From positions 668,492-732,491 of the forward strand of contig JAHBUE010000001.1 of NCBI GenBank assembly GCA_019638235.1: a DNA stretch of 64,000 bases, given 5' to 3'. The DNA is from Cyclobacteriaceae bacterium. GTDB lineage: Bacteria; Bacteroidota; Bacteroidia; Cytophagales; Cyclobacteriaceae. The translations under genes were made by a program, and so were the position numbers. The notes beneath the pieces were generated by a model that worked only from the letters and a program-made list of their open reading frames with translations, was not told where the DNA came from and made no database searches. Each line of letters opens with the position of its first letter. Within the stretch, counting starts at the first letter, position 1. Below, in pieces: positions 15,488 through 23,973 of the stretch.

Positions 15488-16807
15488 TCAGTCTTTCTTT
15501 GTATTCAAAGATAAAGGCACTTGTTTTGTAAAACAGTGAATACCTCCTCCTTGCCAGTTGTATTTCATAGCATCTATCCATACCAACTCCTTTTTCGGAT
15601 AAAGTTTGGTGAAAATTCTTTTCACTTCTTCTTCCTTTTCTTTTGATCCTCCCATGTGTAGATAAGTCGGCAACAATACTTTGTCATTGGTGACAAGGAA
15701 ATTGAGGTATGAAGAGGCTGCTACCTGTTGGATGGTATCACCTACCCTATATTTTTCATGTTCAGATTCAGGAAACCATGAAATACCAATGGTGGTATCA
15801 CTTAAAGCCCAACCTTCAACTACCACTACAGGTCTAAAAATCAAATCGGGTAACGGAATTTTAACTATATTAAATGGTTGCCCGTTTTGGTCTTTGGCCT
15901 TTTTGAGAATTTGGTAAGTTTCGTTTAGCCGTTCATAGTTTCCTGCATTTATGGGATGTTTGTCCTTTTCTTTATCGTCCACCCATGCTAAAAGAATGGT
16001 ATTAGGGTTGGCAAATCGGATATACTCATCCGTATGGCCATCGGTGCCTGATCCAAAGTAACCCGGAACAATAGTGGCTATATTTGGCGGATCTTCCATC
16101 AGACCCTTTCCCACCCAAACAAAGTTGCCTACATGCAGTGTCCTTTTCAATTCCTTTTCAATACTATCCTTGGTTGCCCCTCTGTTATACTTCAGCATCC
16201 AATATTCATTGAGCAGAATAGTACCTTCTCCGTTCACTTCAATAGCTCCGCCATCAAACGTTAACCATGATGAGATAACATCGTATCCATTTTTGACTGC
16301 CAGAAGACTGTCCACTTTTTGATTACTTTCTAAAAATGAAGCATATTTTATTGCCTTACTTTCTTCTATGCCCTTCTCTATCAAAAAATCTTTGTACGCT
16401 TCCTGAGCCGCCCACTTGAAATCAATCACCTTTTTATCACCCAAACCGTTCATAATATAGACAGGACCAACATCTCTTGGTGCCAAAGGATTGTAATATG
16501 GAAGGGAAATATACTCGTAATTGTCGGGTGGAATTTGCTTTTCTAACAGGTAGTCCTTAAATACCTGTACGTTTTCACTCGTGTCGCTTAGAAATATTAT
16601 TGGTGTAGTTCCATCCAGAGCTTTGACAATATCTATAATAAAAGGAAATACCTCTCTTTTCCACTCAGCCTCGTATCCCCAACCGATATAAATGGCCTGG
16701 TGTGGTTCCCATTCTGCAGGGTAATAAAAAGCTGAGGGGTCTTTTTTTTCTTTACAGGAAAAAAGAGTAAAAATGACTATGGATAAAAGTAAATGTTTTG
16801 ACTTCAT
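15488..16807 (-). CDS. Agmatine/peptidylarginine deiminase family lipoprotein
   Basis: A 439-aa member of the PAD_porph guanidine-modifying family with an SPII signal (SIVIFTLFSCKEK, Cys near 18), so it is extracytoplasmic. The N-terminal FYYPAEWEPHQAIYIGW motif, central TDGHTDEYIRFANP (catalytic His/Asp) and C-terminal NWQGGGIHCFTKQVP (catalytic Cys) are all present. Family members hydrolyse agmatine to N-carbamoylputrescine or citrullinate peptides. Surface location and extra length over cytosolic AguA leave peptidylarginine activity possible. It is a single gene between attC-like element 3 and a 168-bp spacer. Confidence 0.85.
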   Translation of the reverse strand: MKSKHLLLSIVIFTLFSCKEKKDPSAFYYPAEWEPHQAIYIGWGYEAEWKREVFPFIIDIVKALDGTTPIIFLSDTSENVQVFKDYLLEKQIPPDNYEYISLPYYNPLAPRDVGPVYIMNGLGDKKVIDFKWAAQEAYKDFLIEKGIEESKAIKYASFLESNQKVDSLLAVKNGYDVISSWLTFDGGAIEVNGEGTILLNEYWMLKYNRGATKDSIEKELKRTLHVGNFVWVGKGLMEDPPNIATIVPGYFGSGTDGHTDEYIRFANPNTILLAWVDDKEKDKHPINAGNYERLNETYQILKKAKDQNGQPFNIVKIPLPDLIFRPVVVVEGWALSDTTIGISWFPESEHEKYRVGDTIQQVAASSYLNFLVTNDKVLLPTYLHMGGSKEKEEEVKRIFTKLYPKKELVWIDAMKYNWQGGGIHCFTKQVPLSLNTKKD

Positions 16808-16975
16808 GATTTTATGAGTTTTGTGATTGGATGGTGATTGCTGTTACACTTGCCACCAACTCGTATATATACGCAATAAACTTACGTATATCTCTGCTAA
16901 TATAGGAGGATAGGCGAACCTTTTCAAAAACTAAAAGGCGCTTTTTTTAAAAACAGAAGGGCCCGGACAACCACA

Positions 16976-17788
16976 TCACCCGCCCTTATTATTCCGGTAT
17001 ATCTCCCGGCCTTTGTCGTTCCATTCAACTTTAATGTAAGGCGTAACATTCTTGTCGAAAGGCTCTTTCGGGTAAGCAATCAGTTTTTTTCTTCGTCCGC
17101 TTGGGTAGTATTCGTACCAATCGCCAATGCGCTGATCCCAGTGGTATTCACCGGTAACGGCTACCTGCCCGTTTTCAAAAAACATATAGTAGTTGCCTTC
17201 CTTCTCACCAAATTCAATCGGGATAATTTCTTTTGGGTTTTTGCGCTCCACCGGGTCGTAATAACTTATCATAGATTCTTTCGGCCACCCCCTGAAATAT
17301 TTTTCTTTATCGGTAAGCGTACTGTCGCGGTTGTATTTCATCCACCGGCCATGTTTGGTGCCTTTATAGTAGATGCCAGTTTCGAGAATTACATTATTCT
17401 GAATTTTTTTATACGGCCCGTGCACCAACACACCCTTCTTGGGGTCGAACCGGCTGGTGCGTACAATTTCCCTGCGGGCGAAGTCGTAGTAATAGATGTC
17501 GCGCACTAATGTTTCAGGCAGTTCGGGCTTTTTCAGGTAATAAAAGTTTTCGTACACGGTGCGCTCGCCAACTCCCTTTCGCGAAAAGCCTTTCTTGGTT
17601 TTAATGCCGTAAAAAACTTTCTTCTTTATCTTTTTCTTCTTTTTGGTTTCGGGCTCTTCTTCCTTTTCAAAGTCGAGGTTTACCGGGGTGTCAATCGTAA
17701 ACATACGGTCTTGCTCTTCTTCCTGGGCAAACAGGGAGAATACCATAAGAGAAAATAATCCGGTAAGAAAAAGAATACGTGCCCGCAT
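16976..17788 (-). CDS. Secreted MORN/YwqK-like repeat protein
   Basis: A 270-aa exported protein. The start MRARILFLTGLFSLMVFSLFAQ gives a clean signal peptide. The longer open frame reaching 18082 reads through the palindromic repeat and is rejected. After a Lys-rich segment (KKKKIKKK) come four to five MORN-like strands of the YwqK type (VLVHGPYKKI, KHGRWMKYN, KEGNYYMFFENGQVAVTGEYH, RIGDWYEYYPSGRRK). Such proteins are common in this phylum. Their function is unknown, and the antitoxin label of some YwqK proteins should not be transferred. Confidence 0.8.
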   Translation of the reverse strand: MRARILFLTGLFSLMVFSLFAQEEEQDRMFTIDTPVNLDFEKEEEPETKKKKKIKKKVFYGIKTKKGFSRKGVGERTVYENFYYLKKPELPETLVRDIYYYDFARREIVRTSRFDPKKGVLVHGPYKKIQNNVILETGIYYKGTKHGRWMKYNRDSTLTDKEKYFRGWPKESMISYYDPVERKNPKEIIPIEFGEKEGNYYMFFENGQVAVTGEYHWDQRIGDWYEYYPSGRRKKLIAYPKEPFDKNVTPYIKVEWNDKGREIYRNNKGG

Positions 17789-17878
17789 AATGCTTAAAAC
17801 GAAGCTAAAGTTGAAAAAGTATAGGGGAAATTGCAAAACCGTAAACAGAAGCCGCCCTGAATCTTTTGGATTGTCCAT

Positions 17879-18031
17879 CAGTAATAACAAATCGTCATTG
17901 CGAGGAATGACGGGGAGGCCTGTAGGCAGGATGACGAAGCAATCCCATATTGCGAAGCTGACTGTAATTTTCTGGATTGCTTCGCCCTGCGGCACTACCC
18001 TGCGCTTCCGCTCGCAATGACGACAAGGCAA
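17879..18031. repeat. Direct repeat left of the GIY-YIG gene (copy 1)
   Basis: About 153 bp nearly identical to 18368-18520 (offset 489). The core runs from CGTCATTGCGAG (17893) to CTCGCAATGACG (ends 18022) and contains the internal GAAGCAATCC/GGATTGCTTC pair. This is the widespread REP-like palindrome family. The MORN gene's 5' region borders it. Confidence 0.9.
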
Positions 18032-18059
18032 AGTTTTTAGAAATGCCCGAATAACGAAA

Positions 18060-18362
18060 CTACCATTTTTGTATATCCTCAAACAAATCTCTCCATGTTG
18101 GATTCATGGAATTAATCAATTTCTCCTTACCGGCCCGCGAACCTCCCTTGATTTGCTTCTCCCTGTCTATGGCCTCCTCAATGGAATTAAAGGACTCATA
18201 ATAAACTATTTTTTTTACATTGTATCTTGCTGTAAAACTTTTCGGGTACTTCCCCTCTTTATGTTCAATTACTCTGGCGTACAGGTCTGCCGTAACACCG
18301 GTATATAAAGTGGTGTTTCTTGCATTGGCCATAATGTAAACGCACCCACCTTTATTCATCAT
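18060..18362 (-). CDS. GIY-YIG nuclease domain protein (YhbQ/UPF0213-like)
   Basis: A 100-aa stand-alone GIY-YIG domain. The GIY is represented by CVYIMANARNTTLYTGVT (VYI and YTG), followed by the conserved Arg of LYARVIEHKEGK and the metal-binding Glu of SIEEAIDREKQIKGGSRAGK. The family cuts DNA with one metal ion. It has no DNA-binding extension, so specificity is not evident. It is enclosed by two direct copies of a REP-like palindromic repeat, which begins 6 bp before its start and lies 29 bp after its stop. That arrangement suggests a nuclease-repeat unit. Confidence 0.9.
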   Translation of the reverse strand: MMNKGGCVYIMANARNTTLYTGVTADLYARVIEHKEGKYPKSFTARYNVKKIVYYESFNSIEEAIDREKQIKGGSRAGKEKLINSMNPTWRDLFEDIQKW

Positions 18363-18367
18363 CTGAA

Positions 18368-18520
18368 AGTAATAAAAAAATCGTCATTGCGAGGAATGAC
18401 GAGGAGGCCTGTGCGCAGGATGACGAAGCAATCCCATATTGCGAAGCTGACTGTAATTTTCTGGATTGCTTCGCCCTGCGGCACTACCCTGCGCTTCCGC
18501 TCGCAATGACGACAAGGCAA
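18368..18520. repeat. Direct repeat right of the GIY-YIG gene (copy 2)
   Basis: The second copy of the 153-bp repeat, with the core palindrome ends at 18382-18393 and 18500-18511. The differences from copy 1 are a handful of bases (for example gaggaggcctgtgcgc against ggggaggcctgtaggc). It lies between the GIY-YIG start and the htpG stop. Confidence 0.9.
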
Positions 18521-18543
18521 GGTTTAATGACGTGGTTAAAGAG

Positions 18544-20442
18544 CTACGCAACAAACTCCACACTCCGTTTAATAAAATTAGTCAGGTCGGCACCGGTTAG
18601 CATGTTCTGCGAAAGCAGGGCAAGGTCATAAGCCTGCTTGGCCAACTTTGTTTTTTGTTCTTCGGTTTCGGCTTTCAGAATTTTTTGTACGATGCTATGA
18701 TTGCCGTTTACGGTTACCGCATAGCTGTCGGGCATGTTGCCCATAAAGGCGTAACCGCCACCGCCCATTTTTGCCATGTCCTTCATCCTGCGCATAAACT
18801 CGCTCATGGTAATCACCACCGGCAAATCATCGGTAGCCATAGCCTCAACGGCTACGGTCATGTTGGTGTTGTTAATGGCCTTTTCAAAGATGCCCTTCAC
18901 CTGTTCCGTTTCGTCATTGCTCAACACGCTTTCGGTTTTTTCATCTTTGTCGATAAGTTTATCGGCAGTTTCGCTGTCAACACGTTTGATTTGTGTTTTC
19001 TCTAACTTTTGCTCCAACGTGTTAATGAAGTGGTTGTCGAGAATGCCGTCTAACAGCAACACATCATACGCTTTGTTTTTGGCCGCTTCAATAAAGCTGT
19101 GTTGTTTGCCGGCATCGGAAGCATAGAGGTAAACCAATTGCTTGTCTTTATCGGTTTGATTGGTTTTTACTTTTTCCTTGTATTCGTCAAAGGTGAAGTA
19201 TTGGCTATCCACATTTTTGAGTAGTGAAAAATCTTTTGCACGGTCGTAAAATTTCTCATCGCTTACAATGCCATACTTTACAAAAATGTTGATGTCATCC
19301 CATTTGTTTTCAAAATCAGCACGGTCTTTTTTAAACAACTCCTGGAGTTTGTCGGCTACTTTTTTAGTTATATGCTGACTGATTTTTTTCACGTTGGCAT
19401 CGCTTTGCAAATAACTGCGCGATACGTTAAGCGGAATATCGGGCGAGTCGAGCACACCGTGCAGCAGCATAAGAAAATCGGGCACAACGTCTTTCACCTC
19501 ATCGGTAATGAACACCTGGCGCGAGTAAAGCTGTATTTTGTTTTTCTGTATTTCAAAATCGTTTTTCACTTTCGGGAAGTACAGCACACCGGTAAGGCTG
19601 AACGGGTAATCCACATTCAAATGAATCCAAAACAACGGGTCTTCACTGAACGGATACAGTTCCTTGTAAAACTTCAGGTAGTCTTCATCCTTTAAATCGT
19701 TTGGCGATTTTGTCCAGATGGGTTGTGTGTTGTTGATGATACGGTCAACCGTTACGGTTTTGTATGTTGGCTTGCCTTCCTTATCTACTCCATCTTCTTC
19801 ATTTTCTTCTTTTGTTCCAAATTTGATCTCAACGGGCAAAAACTTGCAATATTTTTCAAGAATACCTTTTAACCGGAATTCATCTAAAAACTCTTCCGAG
19901 TCGGCATTGATATGAAGCACAACATCGGTGCCGCGTGTTTCTTTTTTGGCTGCGCTGATTTCAAATTCAGTGGAACCATCGCATGTCCAGTTGGCGGCTT
20001 CGCTATCATCTTTGTACGATTTGGAAATCACATCAACCGTATCGGCTACCATAAAGGCCGAGTAGAAACCTAATCCAAACTTCCCGATGATATCTTTCGC
20101 ATCGGTTTTGTCTTTGAATTTTTCTACAAACTCAGTAGCCCCGGAAAAAGCAATCTGGTTGATGTATTTTTTTATCTCATCGGCAGTCATGCCAATGCCC
20201 TTATCGCTTACGGTAATCGTCTTTTTCTTCTTATCGAAACTCACTTCAATTTTCAGGTCGCCCAACTCGCCATTGAATTCACCGAGAGAGGAAAGTTTCT
20301 TTAATTTTTGAGTGGCATCTACCGCGTTGCTTACTAATTCGCGGAGAAAAATCTCGTGGTCGGAGTAGAGAAACTTTTTAATGATGGGGAAAATATTTTC
20401 GGTATGGATGGAGATGGTACCTTTTTCTTTTACGGCTGCCAT
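18544..20442 (-). CDS. htpG: Chaperone protein HtpG (Hsp90)
   Basis: A 632-aa ATP-dependent Hsp90 chaperone. The GHKL ATPase domain contains SDHEIFLRELVSNAVDATQK (about 27-46), SDKGIGMTADEI and GKFGLGFYSAFMVAD. The middle domain has the catalytic Arg in NVSRSYLQSD and the C-terminal dimerisation domain is complete. The length is typical for Bacteroidota. It is a single gene; the 253-bp spacer upstream holds only an imperfect CCTGCC/GGCAGG palindrome. Confidence 0.97.
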   Translation of the reverse strand: MAAVKEKGTISIHTENIFPIIKKFLYSDHEIFLRELVSNAVDATQKLKKLSSLGEFNGELGDLKIEVSFDKKKKTITVSDKGIGMTADEIKKYINQIAFSGATEFVEKFKDKTDAKDIIGKFGLGFYSAFMVADTVDVISKSYKDDSEAANWTCDGSTEFEISAAKKETRGTDVVLHINADSEEFLDEFRLKGILEKYCKFLPVEIKFGTKEENEEDGVDKEGKPTYKTVTVDRIINNTQPIWTKSPNDLKDEDYLKFYKELYPFSEDPLFWIHLNVDYPFSLTGVLYFPKVKNDFEIQKNKIQLYSRQVFITDEVKDVVPDFLMLLHGVLDSPDIPLNVSRSYLQSDANVKKISQHITKKVADKLQELFKKDRADFENKWDDINIFVKYGIVSDEKFYDRAKDFSLLKNVDSQYFTFDEYKEKVKTNQTDKDKQLVYLYASDAGKQHSFIEAAKNKAYDVLLLDGILDNHFINTLEQKLEKTQIKRVDSETADKLIDKDEKTESVLSNDETEQVKGIFEKAINNTNMTVAVEAMATDDLPVVITMSEFMRRMKDMAKMGGGGYAFMGNMPDSYAVTVNGNHSIVQKILKAETEEQKTKLAKQAYDLALLSQNMLTGADLTNFIKRSVEFVA

Positions 20443-20695
20443 AGTGTGTTAATTTTTTGGTTTATAAAATGACTTGCGGGCTTAAAATTCCCGCCAGGCG
20501 CAGGTTTACCTGCCGCAGGCAGGCCTTTCAAAAGGTGTTCCAAAGGGGAGGGAGTGACAGGATGGCATGTTTCTACGGATATTTCGCAGAAACACCCTAT
20601 CTTGGAAAAAAACAGGAACGGTTTCCAACCTTTGGGCGCTAAAGTGTGTCTAAAGCATTACCTGGTTCTTTTGAAACTGTAATTGTATCAACATT

Positions 20696-21841
20696 ATGAA
20701 TAAAACAAAGCTTCTTCTGCTCGCCATCGGCCTTGGTGTTTTGGCGTGCACGTTGGATGAGTCTTCCATCGCAACCGCCTACTTAGACCTTCCCAAGACG
20801 CCATATACATATTCCAATGACACCGTTAACAATTATGTTGCTACCCTTGGCCGGGTTTTGTTTTATGACAAGCAGCTTTCGATAAACAATTCGGTGTCGT
20901 GTGCTTCCTGCCACAAACAGGAATTGGCATTTGCTGATAATGTGAAGTTTAGCAAGGGGTTTGAAAACCGACTTACCAATCGCAACTCCATGCCCATTCA
21001 AGACCTAAGTCCCGGTTTTAGCATAAGTCTTTTCAATGGTATTACGAGTAACAGTATAACATTCACGACAAACATTGCTGTTGACCCGGCCTTGACGATC
21101 TTTGCGGGGTCAGGCGGTACATTTTTATTTTGGGATGGGCGGGAGAGCAACCTTAGAGAGATGGTATTAAAGCCGATCGGGAACCATGTCGAGATGGGGA
21201 TAAGGGATATGAAAGATTTGGAAACGAAACTGGCGAAAGTCCCCTACTATGCCGGGTTATTCCAGGATGCGTTTGGAAGCCCCGAAATAACATCCGAAAA
21301 AATAGGGCGGGCGCTGAGCGCCTTTCTTTTCAGCATTACAACCACAAACACACGTTTCGATATGGCTTCGCGCGGACAGGCGCAGCTTACTGCACTTGAA
21401 CTGGCGGGGCAGGCTTTATTTACGACAACGTATGAGTGCAATGCCTGCCACCAGGTTCAAGCCCCGCACGGCTATGTTTTTGCCGGGGCATTTTCAAACA
21501 TTGGTCTTGATGCGCAGGATACTGATGACGGGCGGGGCGGGGTTACACATCAAAATGCCGATGTGGGCAGCTTTAAAATACCCTCGTTGAGAAATGTGGC
21601 GTTAACAGCCCCCTATATGCACGATGGAAGATTTGAAACGTTGGATGAGGTTATAGAACATTACAGCGGAGGCATGGCAAATAACCCTAACCTCGATCCG
21701 CGCTTACGCGAAGGAGACGCCCCCATGCGCATGGATATACCTAAGTATGATAAAGAAGCGATCATTGCATTTTTAAACACACTCACCGATCACAAGATGA
21801 CTCGCGATGAAAAATTCTCCAATCCTTTTAAACACAAATAG
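20696..21841 (+). CDS. Di-haem cytochrome c peroxidase (MauG family) lipoprotein
   Basis: A 381-aa periplasmic or outer-membrane lipoprotein (IGLGVLACTLDES, Cys near 18) with two CxxCH haem sites: SVSCASCHKQELAF (about 67-80) and YECNACHQVQAPHG (about 243-256). LFWDGRESNLREMVLKPI and SLRNVALTAPYMHDGRF are conserved family motifs, the latter with the distal haem ligand Met. It would reduce H2O2 with electrons from cytochrome c, or act as an oxidase. Its stop precedes the next ATG by 4 nt, and the two genes probably form an operon. Confidence 0.9.
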   Translation: MNKTKLLLLAIGLGVLACTLDESSIATAYLDLPKTPYTYSNDTVNNYVATLGRVLFYDKQLSINNSVSCASCHKQELAFADNVKFSKGFENRLTNRNSMPIQDLSPGFSISLFNGITSNSITFTTNIAVDPALTIFAGSGGTFLFWDGRESNLREMVLKPIGNHVEMGIRDMKDLETKLAKVPYYAGLFQDAFGSPEITSEKIGRALSAFLFSITTTNTRFDMASRGQAQLTALELAGQALFTTTYECNACHQVQAPHGYVFAGAFSNIGLDAQDTDDGRGGVTHQNADVGSFKIPSLRNVALTAPYMHDGRFETLDEVIEHYSGGMANNPNLDPRLREGDAPMRMDIPKYDKEAIIAFLNTLTDHKMTRDEKFSNPFKHK

Positions 21842-21845
21842 GCTG

Positions 21846-22493
21846 ATGGTTAAAAAATTGTTTGCCAGCATTCTTTTTGTTGGATTTGCCACCATAGTTT
21901 TCGGCCAGGATTCTCTTTCAAGAAAAAATTATTATGTCGGTTTGCAGGCAAACCAGCTTATCCGGCAATTGTTCAATTTCGGGGGTACAAACACTGCGGT
22001 CAACAACCCCTACTTGCTTACGTTGTCAAGCAACAACCCGCAAACCGGACGAGGCTCTAATTTTGGATGGGGTTATACCTATAACCAGTTTAATGATGGC
22101 GATGCCTTTACGCAACGTAAAACCAGCATCAACGATTTTTTCTTTCGGGTTGGTTTTGAACGAAAACGCAGTTTCGGAAAAAAATGGATTATCAGCACGG
22201 GCATGGATGCCATCATAGCCAGAGAAAAAAACACAACAGAAGTAATGCAAAGCGGTTTCAAGTCTAAAACTGTTAATCAAAGTAACAGTTGGGGGTTAGG
22301 GCCGCGCGTAACATTAAACTACCATGTAACAGAAAAAATTCTGCTTGGCACGGAGGCCAACTATTATTTTAAAGCTACCAAAAGCACAATAGAAAACAGT
22401 GGTATAGGCACATCAACTAATAAAACAACCGAAAAGCAAAAGAACTTCCAATTGAATGTTCCTGCTGTATTGTTCGTGATCTTGAAATTTTAA
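21846..22493 (+). CDS. Outer-membrane beta-barrel protein
   Basis: A 215-aa protein with a signal peptide (MVKKLFASILFVGFATIVFGQ) followed by alternating amphipathic strands, which end in NVPAVLFVILKF with a terminal aromatic as in outer-membrane barrels. The open frame extends upstream to 21807 inside the peroxidase gene, but the ATG at 21846 gives the signal peptide. Specific function is unknown; co-transcription with the peroxidase is likely. Confidence 0.7.
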   Translation: MVKKLFASILFVGFATIVFGQDSLSRKNYYVGLQANQLIRQLFNFGGTNTAVNNPYLLTLSSNNPQTGRGSNFGWGYTYNQFNDGDAFTQRKTSINDFFFRVGFERKRSFGKKWIISTGMDAIIAREKNTTEVMQSGFKSKTVNQSNSWGLGPRVTLNYHVTEKILLGTEANYYFKATKSTIENSGIGTSTNKTTEKQKNFQLNVPAVLFVILKF

Positions 22494-22501
22494 ATTTCGG
22501 C

Positions 22502-22676
22502 CTGCCGTTGTCGATGCTTGCGCCTGCGTACTGGAGCGCTTTTGGCGCACAAGTGAGCACAGGCTAACCGACAACGATTTTCGTGAAATGTTTTTATCCA
22601 TCAAAGTAATTTTCTTGTTAGCGTCATTCACGATTTTGTTGGTGAACCCAGCACACACCCTCCATACAACACCAAT
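22502..22676. repeat. Intergenic hairpin-repeat remnants
   Basis: The gene-free stretch 22494-22851 holds two diverged members of the hairpin family: CGTTGTCG...CGACAACG at about 22507-22577 with a GC-rich interior, and TTGGTG...CACCAA at about 22638-22674. No credible gene was found here. Confidence 0.5.
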
Positions 22677-22851
22677 AACCAGCGGGGAAGAATCTCAATT
22701 TTTGGCGTCAATTGGTTGTTTTTAGCAGTGTAAAATAACAGCCCCATTCCAACCAAATGACTAAATTTGGAGTCTAACTATTTAAACAATCATTACATAG
22801 CGTATTGATACACCTTAAAAATGAATAAGGGAATACATTAAAATCATGTTT

Positions 22852-23232
22852 ATGAAAAAATCCATTGTTTTTGTGCTTTTTGCCTCATTATTAATGGCAT
22901 TTGACTGCTCCAACGACTCGCCTTCAAGGGATTGTGGTTGCGATAGTAAAACCGTAGTAAGGTTTCTAAATGAAGCAAAAGGCACGGTTTGGTCGTCATC
23001 AGCATTGGGTGCATATTTCAACATATATCTTGATGAGGTTGAACCCAATGCCGGGCATTTCCGAATGGTAACTACATGCAATTCTCTTTTGTTGGGAACG
23101 GGTGATTTGCAGGAAGGGACAAGGGTTCGTATTTCAGGAGAAGTAAAAGGTATTTGTTCCGAACCGCATATCAAAATAGGGTCGAGTCCTGTTGTGATTA
23201 AAGAAATTGAAGTGATACCGGTAACCGAATAA
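22852..23232 (+). CDS. Small cysteine-rich lipoprotein
   Basis: A 126-aa lipoprotein (ASLLMAFDCSND, Cys near 19) with a DCGCDS pair, the central VTTCNS motif and the VRISGEVKGIC strand. This is the same plan as the proteins at 10630 and 23974. ATG at 22852 is preferred over the one two codons upstream. Eight bases after its stop begins the truncated M43 protease gene, repeating the lipoprotein-protease order of 11031-8756. The function is unknown. Confidence 0.7.
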   Translation: MKKSIVFVLFASLLMAFDCSNDSPSRDCGCDSKTVVRFLNEAKGTVWSSSALGAYFNIYLDEVEPNAGHFRMVTTCNSLLLGTGDLQEGTRVRISGEVKGICSEPHIKIGSSPVVIKEIEVIPVTE

Positions 23233-23240
23233 GTATTTTC

Positions 23241-23378
23241 ATGAATAAGTTTTTATTGCTTGTACTGATTTTAATATCAGTTCATGTTTCTGTTTTAGGG
23301 CAAAGGGTATGTGGTTCAATTTACAATTCGGAGTTCACTGACTATGCCGTTGCAGGTGTTCTTCACCTGCAACGATAA
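23241..23378 (+). pseudogene. N-terminal remnant of an M43-type protease gene
   Basis: 45 codons: a signal peptide (MNKFLLLVLILISVHVSVLG) followed by QRVCGSIYNSEF, the same mature N-terminus as the M43 protease at 8756 (QRTCGSELN). The frame then enters the perfect hairpin GTTGCAGGTG-TTCTT-CACCTGCAAC (23349-23373) and stops. No catalytic domain follows. It is a broken paralogue cut at the hairpin repeat. Confidence 0.65.
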
Positions 23379-23457
23379 GGTTGAGGTTAAAAGAGTTGTT
23401 TACGGAAATCCATGTTGGTGGAGCCGCGCTCTTACCCAACCCGAAACACCAACATGG
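23349..23457. repeat. Two adjacent REP-like hairpins
   Basis: GTTGCAGGTG-TTCTT-CACCTGCAAC at 23349-23373 and CCATGTTGGTG...CACCAACATGG at 23410-23457. They belong to the same family as the hairpins near 11.3, 39.7 and 53 kb (TTCTT or AAGAA loop, GGTG/CACC base). They separate the M43 remnant from the next remnant. Confidence 0.7.
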
Positions 23458-23665
23458 GCAAAGTTAACAAGTATCTATGTTAAAGAAGATTAATTGGTTT
23501 ATGAGAACACCTTTATTACTTTTTCTTTGCTATTATGTTGTCAAAACAACACCTTTTCACAGGTTTATTATGATAATTGGCCAATTACTAAGAGCACCAA
23601 TGACAGAAGCCCGGGATCCATCTATACAAAATTATTTTATTTATAAACGCATAAAATAAAATCCT

Positions 23666-23911
23666 ATGAAAAAGACCATTGCCTGCATCGCACTTTCAGC
23701 AGTTTCTTTTTTGTGTTTTTCACAAAAAGAAACATTGGGAACAATCGAACGCAACAGCCGGGGGGCGATAACCTCTGTGGAGTTTCGTGGTTCTGAAAGG
23801 GGGAAATCGCCACGTTCAGCCAGTGATTTCTTCACACAATACCTTGAAGTAAATGAAACTTTAGCCAAAGCAAGCAAAAGAGCAAATTGGGTAACAGGAA
23901 AAAATTATTAA
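23666..23911 (+). CDS. Short exported protein, probably the N-terminus of a broken secreted enzyme
   Basis: 81 codons: a signal peptide (MKKTIACIALSAVSFLCFSQ) and a segment SASDFFTQYLEVNETLAKASK that resembles the start of the FTP propeptide of M4/M36 secreted metalloproteases. The frame ends abruptly at WVTGKNY with no catalytic region downstream. I regard it as a decayed gene, but a genuine small secreted protein is possible. Confidence 0.4.
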   Translation: MKKTIACIALSAVSFLCFSQKETLGTIERNSRGAITSVEFRGSERGKSPRSASDFFTQYLEVNETLAKASKRANWVTGKNY

Positions 23912-23916
23912 CTTTG
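23887..23916 (+). promoter_or_regulatory. Bacteroidota promoter upstream of the lipoprotein gene
   Basis: TTG at 23887-23889, an exact 19-nt spacer, then TAACTTTG at 23909-23916. The sequence just after it, ATTACAACTAAA, is repeated after the element at 24526. The leader to the ATG at 23974 is about 57 nt. Confidence 0.6.
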
Positions 23917-23973
23917 ATTACAACTAAAGCCTATTGGACATTGCCTAACTTATTAAAAACTTGAAGAATTATT

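Noticed and set aside
15281..15539. Open frames on both strands of 66 and 74 codons
   Set aside because: Both are mirror readings of attC-like element 3.
16976..17788. YwqK-like protein as the antitoxin of a toxin-antitoxin pair
   Set aside because: It carries a signal peptide, has no adjacent toxin, and the antitoxin label of this repeat family is weakly supported.
17789..18082. N-terminal extension of the MORN protein (MRIYKNGSFVIRA...)
   Set aside because: It translates the palindromic repeat, and the internal ATG at 17788 gives a perfect signal peptide.
23477..23659. 60-codon plus-strand open frame
   Set aside because: No recognisable domain, an odd composition and no promoter. It lies between hairpin remnants and is most likely chance or a degraded fragment.
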